From NCBI GenBank assembly GCA_002841605.1, contig PHAF01000053.1:1-11799 (forward strand): DNA of 11,799 nucleotides, in the 5' to 3' direction. Source of the stretch: Firmicutes bacterium HGW-Firmicutes-10. GTDB lineage: Bacteria > Bacillota_I > Bacilli_A > Erysipelotrichales > Erysipelotrichaceae. How positions within the stretch are numbered: the stretch's first letter is position 1; each line of letters starts with the position of its first letter. The translations under genes and the position numbers were made by a program. The notes under the pieces are model-generated. The model saw only the letters and a program-made list of their open reading frames with translations. It had not been told where the DNA came from and did not search any database. Shown in pieces: positions 7,705 through 11,799 of the stretch.

Positions 7705-7745
7705 ACCTCGGCAACCTTATTAAGCGACTAGGCCGTTGCTGTCTT
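7705..7745 (-). ncRNA. L10 leader (autoregulatory RNA element for rplJ-rplL)
   Basis: The transcript contains AAGACAGCAAC (7735-7745) and GTTGCCGAGGT (7705-7715), whose GCAAC/GTTGC arms pair. AAGACAG and CCGAGGU are the conserved internal-loop and kink-turn strands of the L10 leader family. In this family L10-L12 binds the leader and represses its own operon. The element lies about 15-55 bases downstream of the predicted transcription start and upstream of an attenuator hairpin. A covariance search with the L10 leader model would confirm it. Confidence 0.85.
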
Positions 7746-7766
7746 GGGTATATTGATAACAGTGTT

Positions 7767-7795
7767 ATTCTAACGGTTATTAAGCTGTTTGTCAA
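7767..7795 (-). promoter_or_regulatory. rplJ-rplL promoter
   Basis: Minus strand: TTGACA (7790-7795), exactly 17 bases, TAGAAT (7767-7772), which is 6/6 and 5/6 to consensus. The predicted start is near 7760, just before the L10 leader. The -35 box lies immediately after the T-run of the terminator of the upstream membrane-protein gene. Confidence 0.88.
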
Positions 7796-7797
7796 CA

Positions 7798-7821
7798 TAA
7801 AAAGAACCGGCTAAGCCGGTT
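7798..7821 (-). terminator. Intrinsic terminator of the membrane-protein cassette
   Basis: AACCGGC (7815-7821 on the complementary strand) and GCCGGTT (7805-7811) form a perfect 7 bp GC-rich stem with a 3-base loop. CTTTTTA follows on the minus strand. It starts 3 bases after the stop codon of the 7825-8163 gene and insulates rplJ from it. Confidence 0.85.
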
Positions 7822-7824
7822 ATG

Positions 7825-8163
7825 TTAGTCAAATAAGACAAAGCCAAATAAGACAGAGATTGCGGAGGTTGAGAATTCATTAATCAACATATCCGGTAGA
7901 AATGCCGATCCAACCATCATGTAAGCCAGTAATATTAATAACAGTAACACCTTTTCTGTATTGAATTGTAGTTTGAACTTCTTACCGCTGATAATAATGC
8001 CCAATGCTATACCACCCAAAATAAAGGCGACAGTACGCAATACATTGATGATCAGAAAGTAATTCCAGTTCGAACTGATACTTAGTCGTAATACTTCACT
8101 AATCAGATAGAATCCCGCCATTACAGCCAGACCCAAATAGATTCTCCCGTATTTAAGTTTCAT
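7825..8163 (-). CDS. Small four-helix membrane protein of unknown function
   Basis: I do not recognise this 112-residue protein. It begins KLKYGR and has four hydrophobic segments, at about residues 8-27, 34-58, 69-88 and 97-111. A short basic loop (SGKKFKLQFN) lies between helices 2 and 3, probably on the cytoplasmic side. The last residues are hydrophobic with a terminal Asp, and there is no soluble domain. The start is well supported by AAGGAG 7 bases before ATG. A promoter-like sequence with a perfect palindrome lies in the 66-base gap upstream and a strong terminator follows, so it is probably its own transcription unit within the cassette. It is not similar to the two paralogous membrane proteins upstream. 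Confidence 0.8.
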   Translation of the reverse strand: MKLKYGRIYLGLAVMAGFYLISEVLRLSISSNWNYFLIINVLRTVAFILGGIALGIIISGKKFKLQFNTEKVLLLLILLAYMMVGSAFLPDMLINEFSTSAISVLFGFVLFD

Positions 8164-8185
8164 ATTCTCGCTCCTTTCTGATAGG

Positions 8186-8223
8186 AGTATAACATAGTAA
8201 TTGTATTAATACAACTAATACAA
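8186..8223 (-). promoter_or_regulatory. Possible promoter and operator for the 7825-8163 membrane gene
   Basis: Minus strand: TTGTAT (8209-8214), 17 bases, TATACT (8186-8191). The -10 box is good and the -35 weak. The perfect 14 bp palindrome TTGTATTAATACAA (8201-8214) covers the -35 box. One more TTGTATTA half-site lies 9 bases upstream (8216-8223). This looks like the operator of a dimeric repressor or activator; the regulator is unknown. Confidence 0.5.
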
Positions 8224-8229
8224 TCTATT

Positions 8230-8586
8230 TTATTCTAAATCTAGCGATTTCATCTTATCGACTTCCGACCTTTCTGGAATTGTATTGATTGCCAGCTTAC
8301 CCACCAAAAATAACACAAGTGTGGGGGTTTGAGATACCAATAGGATAATCAACAAATACATCAGTCGAAGCAGTGGATGCCCATCCATCCGGATTGCCGG
8401 AACATTCAGTGATAGTGCTGTTCCAAAAAGAAGCATTATACCTGTGGAGATGGCCGGCAATATGAATCGAAATTGCTTTCCTGCAAAGCGAACGATCACA
8501 AACTGCAAAAGATAAGCAGGAAAAGCTTGCAAGGATATAATTATTGGGATACTCAGAAAACTCCCTAATACCATGAAATTTGACAT
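8230..8586 (-). CDS. Small three-helix membrane protein, paralogue 2 of a tandem pair
   Basis: This 118-residue hydrophobic protein is of a family I cannot name. Membrane segments fall at about residues 5-33, 38-62 and 72-97, followed by a charged tail. It shares with its upstream neighbour FAG..(F/Y)RFILP.IS at the end of helix 1 and start of helix 2, a Q.PT..L.LVG stretch in helix 3, and a C-terminal tail V(D/E)(K/R)MK.LDLE. The pair therefore arose by duplication. ATG is preceded by GGGAGG, and the gap to the upstream stop is only 12 bases, so the two are co-transcribed. The conserved tail would face the cytoplasm if the N-terminus is outside; this topology is inferred. Confidence 0.8.
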   Translation of the reverse strand: MSNFMVLGSFLSIPIIISLQAFPAYLLQFVIVRFAGKQFRFILPAISTGIMLLFGTALSLNVPAIRMDGHPLLRLMYLLIILLVSQTPTLVLFLVGKLAINTIPERSEVDKMKSLDLE

Positions 8587-8598
8587 AATATCCTCCCT

Positions 8599-8946
8599 TT
8601 ACTCTAAATCGAGATGTTTCATTCTTTCAACATCTTTATTCGGCTCTGTTAATTTGGTTGTCAGATGACCAACAAGCAATAATATGAATGTCGGAATCTG
8701 AAATAGGAGAAAAATCAAAATCCCGGAAACCAACCGTCCAAACAACTCATTTGGCGAATCAAGGGAAGCTAACGTGAAGATGAATATCATCGAAAAGATT
8801 GCGCAGATAATCGCGGAAATGACCGGTAAAATAAATCGGTATTTAACACCTGCAAACTTTGTAATCAACAACTGAATAATGTAAACAGGTATACCCCACA
8901 AAGTAATCATCAAAGCAAAAAACAATATTGGTAAGACTGCTTTCAT
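8599..8946 (-). CDS. Small three-helix membrane protein, paralogue 1 of a tandem pair
   Basis: This 115-residue protein has hydrophobic segments at about residues 3-29, 37-61 and 69-95, then a hydrophilic tail (about 96-115) ending MKHLDLE. It is clearly related to the next gene: FAGVKYRFILPVIS here against FAGKQFRFILPAIS there, and DVERMKHLDLE against EVDKMKSLDLE. Its ATG overlaps the TGA stop of the upstream regulator by one base (TGATG), with AGAGG 8 bases before it, so its translation is coupled to the HTH gene. This arrangement suggests that the regulator and membrane proteins form one functional unit. I know of no assigned function and see no catalytic motif. Confidence 0.82.
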   Translation of the reverse strand: MKAVLPILFFALMITLWGIPVYIIQLLITKFAGVKYRFILPVISAIICAIFSMIFIFTLASLDSPNELFGRLVSGILIFLLFQIPTFILLLVGHLTTKLTEPNKDVERMKHLDLE

Positions 8947-9260
8947 CAGGAATCCTCTCTTTCTTCAAGATTTTTACCTTTTGTTTTCTTATACTCCGCT
9001 ATCAACGTTTTCGCGGTGTCAAGATCGATCTTCTCATTGACCGCCAAGCGGCGGATCACGTTGATATAAGGATCTTTGGATTGATTTTCAACCGAAAGCA
9101 CTTTATCAATGATTTTATCTAATCGCAATCGAACCGTCGGATAGGTTACACCGTAATGGGCAGCGATTTCTTTTAGTGAACCCGATGCCAAAACAAACTT
9201 TTTGATAAACACCAAATCTTCATCCTCGAGGTTCGCCATCCATTCAGGAAGTACGTTCAT
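8946..9260 (-). CDS. DUF2089-like helix-turn-helix regulator lacking the zinc ribbon
   Basis: This is a 104-residue probable DNA-binding protein. Residues 4-54 (LPEWMANLEDEDLVFIKKFV, then the HTH ASGSLKEIAAHYGVTYPTVR and LRLDKII) match the helical domain of the DUF2089 family as I remember it. Longer DUF2089 members carry an N-terminal Cys-rich zinc ribbon, absent here. The C-terminus (about 63-92, INVIRRLAVNEKIDLDTAKTLI) resembles the short SHOCT-like helical segment of such regulators and ends in a charged tail. The frame is open to 9320. ATG at 9260 is chosen because AAAGGTGGTG lies just before it, whereas the upstream part overlaps the promoter and palindromes. It heads an operon with two membrane-protein genes and probably controls its own promoter. 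Confidence 0.8.
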   Translation of the reverse strand: MNVLPEWMANLEDEDLVFIKKFVLASGSLKEIAAHYGVTYPTVRLRLDKIIDKVLSVENQSKDPYINVIRRLAVNEKIDLDTAKTLIAEYKKTKGKNLEEREDS

Positions 9261-9272
9261 AAGGTCACCACC

Positions 9273-9314
9273 TTTAACAATATTAATGTTAACCTTTAAC
9301 ATTGTTAAAGTCAA
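9273..9314 (-). promoter_or_regulatory. Promoter and palindromic operators of the DUF2089-membrane operon
   Basis: Minus strand: TTGACT (9309-9314), 17 bases, TAACAT (9286-9291). A perfect 17 bp palindrome, CTTTAACATTGTTAAAG (9294-9310), fills the spacer and the edge of the -35 box. A second, looser pair of the same half-sites, TTTAACA (9273-9279) and TGTTAA (9287-9292), spans the -10 box and start site. A protein bound there would block RNA polymerase, so autorepression by the encoded HTH protein is the simplest reading. Confidence 0.7.
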
Positions 9315-9318
9315 GCAC

Positions 9319-9342
9319 AAAAAAAGAAGATTTCTCTTCTTT
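9319..9342 (-). terminator. Intrinsic terminator after the DUF1801 gene
   Basis: AAAGAAGA and TCTTCTTT (9335-9342 and 9323-9330) form an 8 bp stem with a 4-base loop, followed by seven T on the minus strand. The stem begins inside the TAA stop codon (9341-9343). It separates the DUF1801 gene from the DUF2089 promoter, which starts 5 bases further on. Confidence 0.82.
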
Positions 9343-9787
9343 AAATCGTATCAGCCACCTTGATCCATTCGTCAACCGTGATTTTTTGAAAAAGCTCGCC
9401 AATCAGATCATATGGAATATCTTGTTTGGGACGTAACCTCAGACAAGACTTGCCTAAATCCGGTGCTTTACCTACTCTTTCTGTGTACTCCTTAACGAAC
9501 CAATCGTAGACTCCTGGAATTGCATACATTCCCATATGATATACGGCAATATGATTTTTCTGACTCGCAAATCCGGCAAATGGCAGTGGCACTTTGGGAT
9601 CACATCGGTATCCTTTCGGATATTTTGAAAACGGGACGGTATAGCCGGCCATTCCATATCCCATCGTTTCCTCAAAACCAGGTGGAATATTATCGTTTAT
9701 GACTTTGCGAAGTTTCTCAATAATCACTTTACGATCCTCGGGAAGTTCATCGACATATTGATCTACGGTTTTTGCGTCACTGTGCAT
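9341..9787 (-). CDS. DUF1801 (YdhG/frataxin-like fold) family protein
   Basis: This is a 148-residue cytoplasmic protein of the DUF1801/YdhG type. Signature parts are TVDQYVDELPEDRKVIIEKL (residues 7-26), ETMGYGMAGYTVP (40-52), HIAVYHMGMYAIP (79-91) and GKSCLRLRPKQDIP (112-125), ending in the usual C-terminal helix. The fold resembles frataxin and some members have been proposed to handle iron; the true role is not established. The frame is open to 9865, but ATG at 9787 follows AGAGGTGATTTT and matches the family N-terminus, while the earlier part overlaps the rplA terminator. It is bounded by terminators on both sides, so it is a single-gene unit inserted after rplA. Confidence 0.85.
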   Translation of the reverse strand: MHSDAKTVDQYVDELPEDRKVIIEKLRKVINDNIPPGFEETMGYGMAGYTVPFSKYPKGYRCDPKVPLPFAGFASQKNHIAVYHMGMYAIPGVYDWFVKEYTERVGKAPDLGKSCLRLRPKQDIPYDLIGELFQKITVDEWIKVADTI

Positions 9788-9803
9788 AAAATCACCTCTT
9801 TTT

Positions 9804-9834
9804 ACTATACTACCATAATGTCCATCGTTATGGT
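9804..9834 (-). promoter_or_regulatory. Possible promoter and dyad operator of the DUF1801 gene
   Basis: TATAGT (9804-9809), or TGG plus TAGTAT (extended -10, 9807-9815), lies upstream of the gene. No good -35 box is visible. The perfect inverted repeat ACCATAA (9812-9818) and TTATGGT (9828-9834), with a 9-base spacer, sits directly upstream of or over the -10 region, where a regulator would act. Confidence 0.35.
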
Positions 9835-9849
9835 TTTGAGTTGCCCGAA

Positions 9850-9876
9850 TAAAAAAACCAGCCATTTCTGACTGGT
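9850..9876 (-). terminator. Intrinsic terminator of the rplK-rplA operon
   Basis: ACCAGTC and GGCTGGT (9870-9876 and 9857-9863) make a 7 bp stem with one G-U pair and a 6-base loop. Seven T follow on the minus strand. It begins 6 bases after the rplA stop. Confidence 0.85.
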
Positions 9877-9882
9877 CATTGA

Positions 9883-10566
9883 TTACTCGACGGTTACGCG
9901 GATACCCGGGCTCATCGTTGTGGATAATACTACATTCTTCATGTAGAAACCCTTAACAGCTGCCGGACGGGCACGCAGAATCACATCATAAATCGCTTTG
10001 AAGTTTTCTCTTAGTTGTTCTTCGGTGAAAGACAGTTTGCCGATCATGACATTGATGTTACCTTCTTTGTCAACGCGGTATACAACCTTACCTTTTTTGA
10101 TTTCATTGATTGCCTTAGTTACATCGACGGTGACCGTACCGGTTTTCGGGTTTGGCATTAAGCCTTTAGGACCTAACAATTTACCCAATTTACCAAGTTC
10201 GCCCATCATATCCGGTGTAGCTACGATGATATCGAAATCAAACCAGCCACCCTTGATCTTATCAAGGATTTCTTTTCCGCCGACAAAGTCAGCGCCGGCA
10301 TCCAAAGCTTCTTTTTCTTTCGGACCTTGGGTAATGACCAATACTTTTTGAGTACGGCCTGTACCATGAGGAAGAACCATAGCACCGCGGATTTGTTGAT
10401 CAGCATGACGCGGATCGACATTTAAGCGGAAAGATACTTCAACGGTCGGATCGAATTTAACAAAATTCAATTCTTTTGCCAATGCGATAGCTTCGTTTAC
10501 CGGATACGTTTTCGTACGATCGACTTTAGCTAATGCAGCAAGATATTTTTTACCATGTTTTGCCAT
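9883..10566 (-). CDS. rplA: 50S ribosomal protein L1
   Basis: This is the 227-residue L1 of the mobile ribosomal L1 stalk, which helps release deacylated tRNA. In many bacteria L1 also represses the rplKA mRNA. Conserved segments include MAKHGKKYLAALAKVDRTK at the N-terminus, EVSFRLNVDPRHADQQIRGA, VLPHGTGRTQKVLV, LGKLLGPKGLMPNPKTGTVT and the C-terminal FYMKNVVLSTTMSPGIRV. Length is normal. ATG follows AGAGGT at 9 bases, 13 bases after the rplK stop. The gene is followed directly by a terminator instead of continuing into rplJ. Confidence 0.99.
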   Translation of the reverse strand: MAKHGKKYLAALAKVDRTKTYPVNEAIALAKELNFVKFDPTVEVSFRLNVDPRHADQQIRGAMVLPHGTGRTQKVLVITQGPKEKEALDAGADFVGGKEILDKIKGGWFDFDIIVATPDMMGELGKLGKLLGPKGLMPNPKTGTVTVDVTKAINEIKKGKVVYRVDKEGNINVMIGKLSFTEEQLRENFKAIYDVILRARPAAVKGFYMKNVVLSTTMSPGIRVTVE

Positions 10567-10579
10567 TGTTATTTACCTC

Positions 10580-11002
10580 TTAACCTTCCATGCCTTCGAT
10601 TAAGATGCCCATGTTTTTAGCAGTACCAGCGATAATACGCATAGCGCCTTCAACATCATTAGCATTTAAATCAGGCATTTTGTATTCTGCGATTTTACGC
10701 AATTGGTCTTGAGTGATCGTTCCGACCTTCGTCGCTTTCGGACTGGCCGAACCGCTCTTAACATTCGCAGCTTTCTTCAACAATACCGCTGCCGGTGTTG
10801 TTTTTAAGACAAACGTAAACGATTTGTCTTCAAATGCGGTGATGATAACAGGTACGATATCACCCGCACGGTCTTTGGTCGCATCGTTAAATGCGGTGCA
10901 GAATTGTGGCATGTTAACGCCGGCGCCAGCCAAAGCAGGACCCGGACGTGCTCCCCCCGCAGGGAATTGGAGCTTAACTACCCTTGCAATTTTTTTACTC
11001 AC
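10580..11002 (-). CDS. rplK: 50S ribosomal protein L11 with a shortened proline-rich N-terminal loop
   Basis: This is L11 (140 residues), which binds the GTPase-associated region of 23S rRNA and is the protein part of the thiostrepton site. I choose the GTG at 11002: AAGGAGG (11010-11016) is 7 bases away, and translation begins MSKKIARVVKLQ, like other L11 proteins. The ATG at 11008 is only one base from the same ribosome binding site. The N-terminal domain reads LQFPAGGARPGPALAGAGVN, about four residues shorter than the common form containing APPVGPALGQAG, and close to mycoplasma L11. The C-terminal rRNA-binding domain is normal (PAAVLLKKAA, EYKMPDLNANDVEGAMRIIAGTAKNMGI). Confidence 0.97.
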   Translation of the reverse strand: MSKKIARVVKLQFPAGGARPGPALAGAGVNMPQFCTAFNDATKDRAGDIVPVIITAFEDKSFTFVLKTTPAAVLLKKAANVKSGSASPKATKVGTITQDQLRKIAEYKMPDLNANDVEGAMRIIAGTAKNMGILIEGMEG

Positions 11003-11009
11003 AAACATT

Positions 11010-11016
11010 CCTCCTT
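11010..11016 (-). promoter_or_regulatory. Ribosome binding site that decides the rplK start
   Basis: AAGGAGG on the minus strand lies 1 base before an ATG (11008) and 7 bases before an in-frame GTG (11002). Spacing and family N-terminus both favour the GTG. Confidence 0.8.
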
Positions 11017-11042
11017 TAGAAAATGTCTATGCAGTGGTTAAT

Positions 11043-11058
11043 GGATGATTGCGCATCC
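11043..11058 (-). promoter_or_regulatory. Small leader hairpin before rplK
   Basis: GGATG (from 11054-11058) and CATCC (from 11043-11047) form a 5 bp stem with a 6-base loop in the rplK leader. L1 is known to bind a leader or early coding structure of rplKA mRNA in other bacteria. Whether this hairpin is that site cannot be told from sequence alone. Confidence 0.25.
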
Positions 11059-11069
11059 TCCCACGCAAA

Positions 11070-11097
11070 GAAAAACCCGCCACAACAAGTGGCGAGT
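11070..11097 (-). terminator. Terminator hairpin nested in the rplK promoter region
   Basis: ACTCGCCAC and GTGGCGGGT form a 9 bp stem with one G-U pair and a 5-base loop (11075-11097), followed by TTTTTC on the minus strand. It ends transcripts arriving from nusG and the HTH gene. The 5' arm starts about at the predicted rplK start site, so RNAs made from that promoter would lack part of the stem. Confidence 0.75.
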
Positions 11098-11100
11098 ATT

Positions 11101-11129
11101 ATTGTACTAAATTAACCGTGAATAGTCAA
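11101..11129 (-). promoter_or_regulatory. rplK-rplA promoter
   Basis: Minus strand: TTGACT (11124-11129), exactly 17 bases, TACAAT (11101-11106), each 5/6 to consensus. The predicted start is near 11094, at the edge of the terminator hairpin. It lies in the 140-base gap between the HTH gene and rplK. Confidence 0.78.
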
Positions 11130-11142
11130 GAAATTGTCGACT

Positions 11143-11685
11143 TTAGCGATTCCATAGAACGATACCCGCATTTAACTGATAAATGTAGGTAGGATTGTCA
11201 ATCGTCAATTGCAGAATCTCGTGTGTGCTGAGCACGATCGGTCGTATCGTACGATCAAACTGAGCTTTAGAAATTGCGTCCAAGATAAATCTGTGATTAT
11301 CCTGATCCATCTCGATAAACAAGTATACCGCTTCATCATAACGACCATCATCATCTTTAGTTTTATCCAATAACACGATCTTACGGCAACGCTCTTTGAT
11401 CGTTGATACCAACGCGCTCAATTCGACTGCATCCTCAAACATGCGGAAAGCCTGAACATAAAGCAACTCTTCCTTAAGTTCAAACTTACGGATATCATTT
11501 TCCACTCTACAAGAAATGATTCCCTTTTCACAAAAATCCTGCAAGACTTTAAGTGACTCCTCATCGCTTAATGAGCATGCATCCGAAATGTCTTGCAAAG
11601 TCCATGCACTTTTCATGTGTTTGGTAAGAAACGAAAGTACCATCAGCGAAGAACGTTGATATAAGAAATTCTTAAGCGAGTTCAT
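11143..11685 (-). CDS. Winged-helix protein with a degenerate nucleotidyltransferase-like C-terminal domain
   Basis: This is a 180-residue protein I cannot name. Residues 8-70 look like a winged helix: SSLMVLSFLTKH, then WTLQDISDACSLSDEESLKVLQDFCEKGI, then a VENDIRKFELKEE wing. Residues 85-180 are laid out like the small MNT-type nucleotidyltransferase domain: a helix, CRKIVLLD where the family has KIVLFGS, an acidic stretch, the hydrophobic strand AVYLFIEM, RPIVLSTHEI, then NPTYIYQLNAGIVLW. The catalytic GS and the paired Asp (DxD) are not present, so it should be inactive as an enzyme. ATG at 11685 follows AAAGGA at 7 bases. It lies 44 bases after nusG with only a terminator between them, so it depends on read-through or an unseen promoter. 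Its place in this cluster suggests, but does not prove, a regulatory role. Confidence 0.75.
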   Translation of the reverse strand: MNSLKNFLYQRSSLMVLSFLTKHMKSAWTLQDISDACSLSDEESLKVLQDFCEKGIISCRVENDIRKFELKEELLYVQAFRMFEDAVELSALVSTIKERCRKIVLLDKTKDDDGRYDEAVYLFIEMDQDNHRFILDAISKAQFDRTIRPIVLSTHEILQLTIDNPTYIYQLNAGIVLWNR

Positions 11686-11705
11686 CAAATCATCCTTTCA
11701 GGGAT

Positions 11706-11731
11706 TAAAAAAACCGCACAAAGACGGTTTT
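11706..11731 (-). terminator. Intrinsic terminator after nusG
   Basis: AAAACCG (11725-11731) and CGGTTTT (11710-11716) form a 7 bp stem with an 8-base loop, followed by a run of T on the minus strand (11707-11713). It overlaps the nusG stop codon. Confidence 0.8.
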
Positions 11732-11799
11732 AATCTACTTTTTCTAAATCAATATAAGCAATTTCGGTTGGTGTTTCACGTCCGAACAAAATCGTAAGT
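11730..11799 (-). CDS. nusG: Transcription termination/antitermination protein NusG, C-terminal end only
   Basis: Only the last 22 codons and the TAA stop are inside the window. They read LTILFGRETPTEIAYIDLEK then VD. The FGRETP motif followed by a hydrophobic strand is the end of the NusG KOW domain, which contacts S10 or Rho and modulates pausing. The gene starts beyond the right edge. Its position upstream of rplK fits the usual secE-nusG-rplKA order. Confidence 0.9.
   Translation of the reverse strand, partial: LTILFGRETPTEIAYIDLEKVD

Noticed and set aside
7690..7760. T-box or other riboswitch upstream of rplJ
   Set aside because: There is no T-box core or metabolite-riboswitch core; the motifs AAGACAG and CCGAGGU fit the L10 leader.
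9261..9320. Longer HTH protein starting at 9320
   Set aside because: The extra 20 codons cover the promoter and palindromes (residues such as LTLTMLKVNINIV are an artefact of the operator sequence), and a good ribosome binding site precedes the ATG at 9260.
9788..9865. Longer DUF1801 protein starting at 9865
   Set aside because: It would start inside the rplA terminator; the ATG at 9787 has a ribosome binding site and fits the family N-terminus.
10940..10985. Possible frameshift in rplK at the run of six C (plus strand)
   Set aside because: The L11 sequence is continuous and family-like on both sides; the short loop is matched by mycoplasma L11.
1..11799. tRNA or rRNA genes, CRISPR arrays, insertion sequences
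   Set aside because: No tRNA cloverleaf, rRNA segment, regularly spaced repeats, transposase frame or terminal inverted repeats were seen on either strand.

Overview
The window is a core chromosomal stretch of a low-to-moderate GC Firmicute, most likely a member of the Erysipelotrichia or a close relative on the Firmicutes/Mollicutes side. The clues are the Firmicutes gene order nusG-rplK-rplA-rplJ-rplL-ybxB/rsmC-rpoB-rpoC, an enlarged RpoB, a mycoplasma-like short proline loop in ribosomal protein L11, and Asn in place of His at the main rifampicin position of RpoB. Every gene I accept lies on the minus strand, so transcription runs from high to low coordinates.

Layout in the direction of transcription. 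The 3' end of nusG sits at the right edge and is followed by a terminator. Next is a winged-helix gene with an apparently dead nucleotidyltransferase-like domain (11143-11685), then a strong promoter overlapping a terminator hairpin, rplK (true start GTG at 11002) and rplA, closed by a terminator. A cassette of about 2 kb then separates rplKA from rplJL. It holds a DUF1801 protein, a small DUF2089-type HTH regulator, two tandem paralogous three-helix membrane proteins, and a further small membrane protein. The cassette has its own promoters, palindromic operators and terminators. A near-consensus promoter and a classic L10 leader with attenuator drive rplJ-rplL. An rsmC/ybxB-type rRNA methyltransferase follows, with its ribosome binding site inside a hairpin, and then a new promoter, rpoB and rpoC. 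No region longer than about 220 bases lacks a gene.

How the genes work together. The ribosomal stalk and L1/L11 proteins, an rRNA methyltransferase, NusG and the two large RNA polymerase subunits make up the usual growth-rate-controlled transcription/translation cluster. The five-gene insert looks like an accessory module, probably self-regulated and acting at the membrane; its function is unknown.

The most striking feature is at the left edge. The rpoC frame is a normal beta-prime N-terminus up to about residue 506 (position 316). It then continues in frame, without a stop, into a cysteine-rich sequence that does not look like RNA polymerase. That sequence resembles the C-terminal end of an ArsR-associated SAM methyltransferase followed by the N-terminus of an arsenite methyltransferase (ArsM). 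This is a real insertion or fusion, a rearrangement, or a chimeric assembly; the window alone cannot decide.
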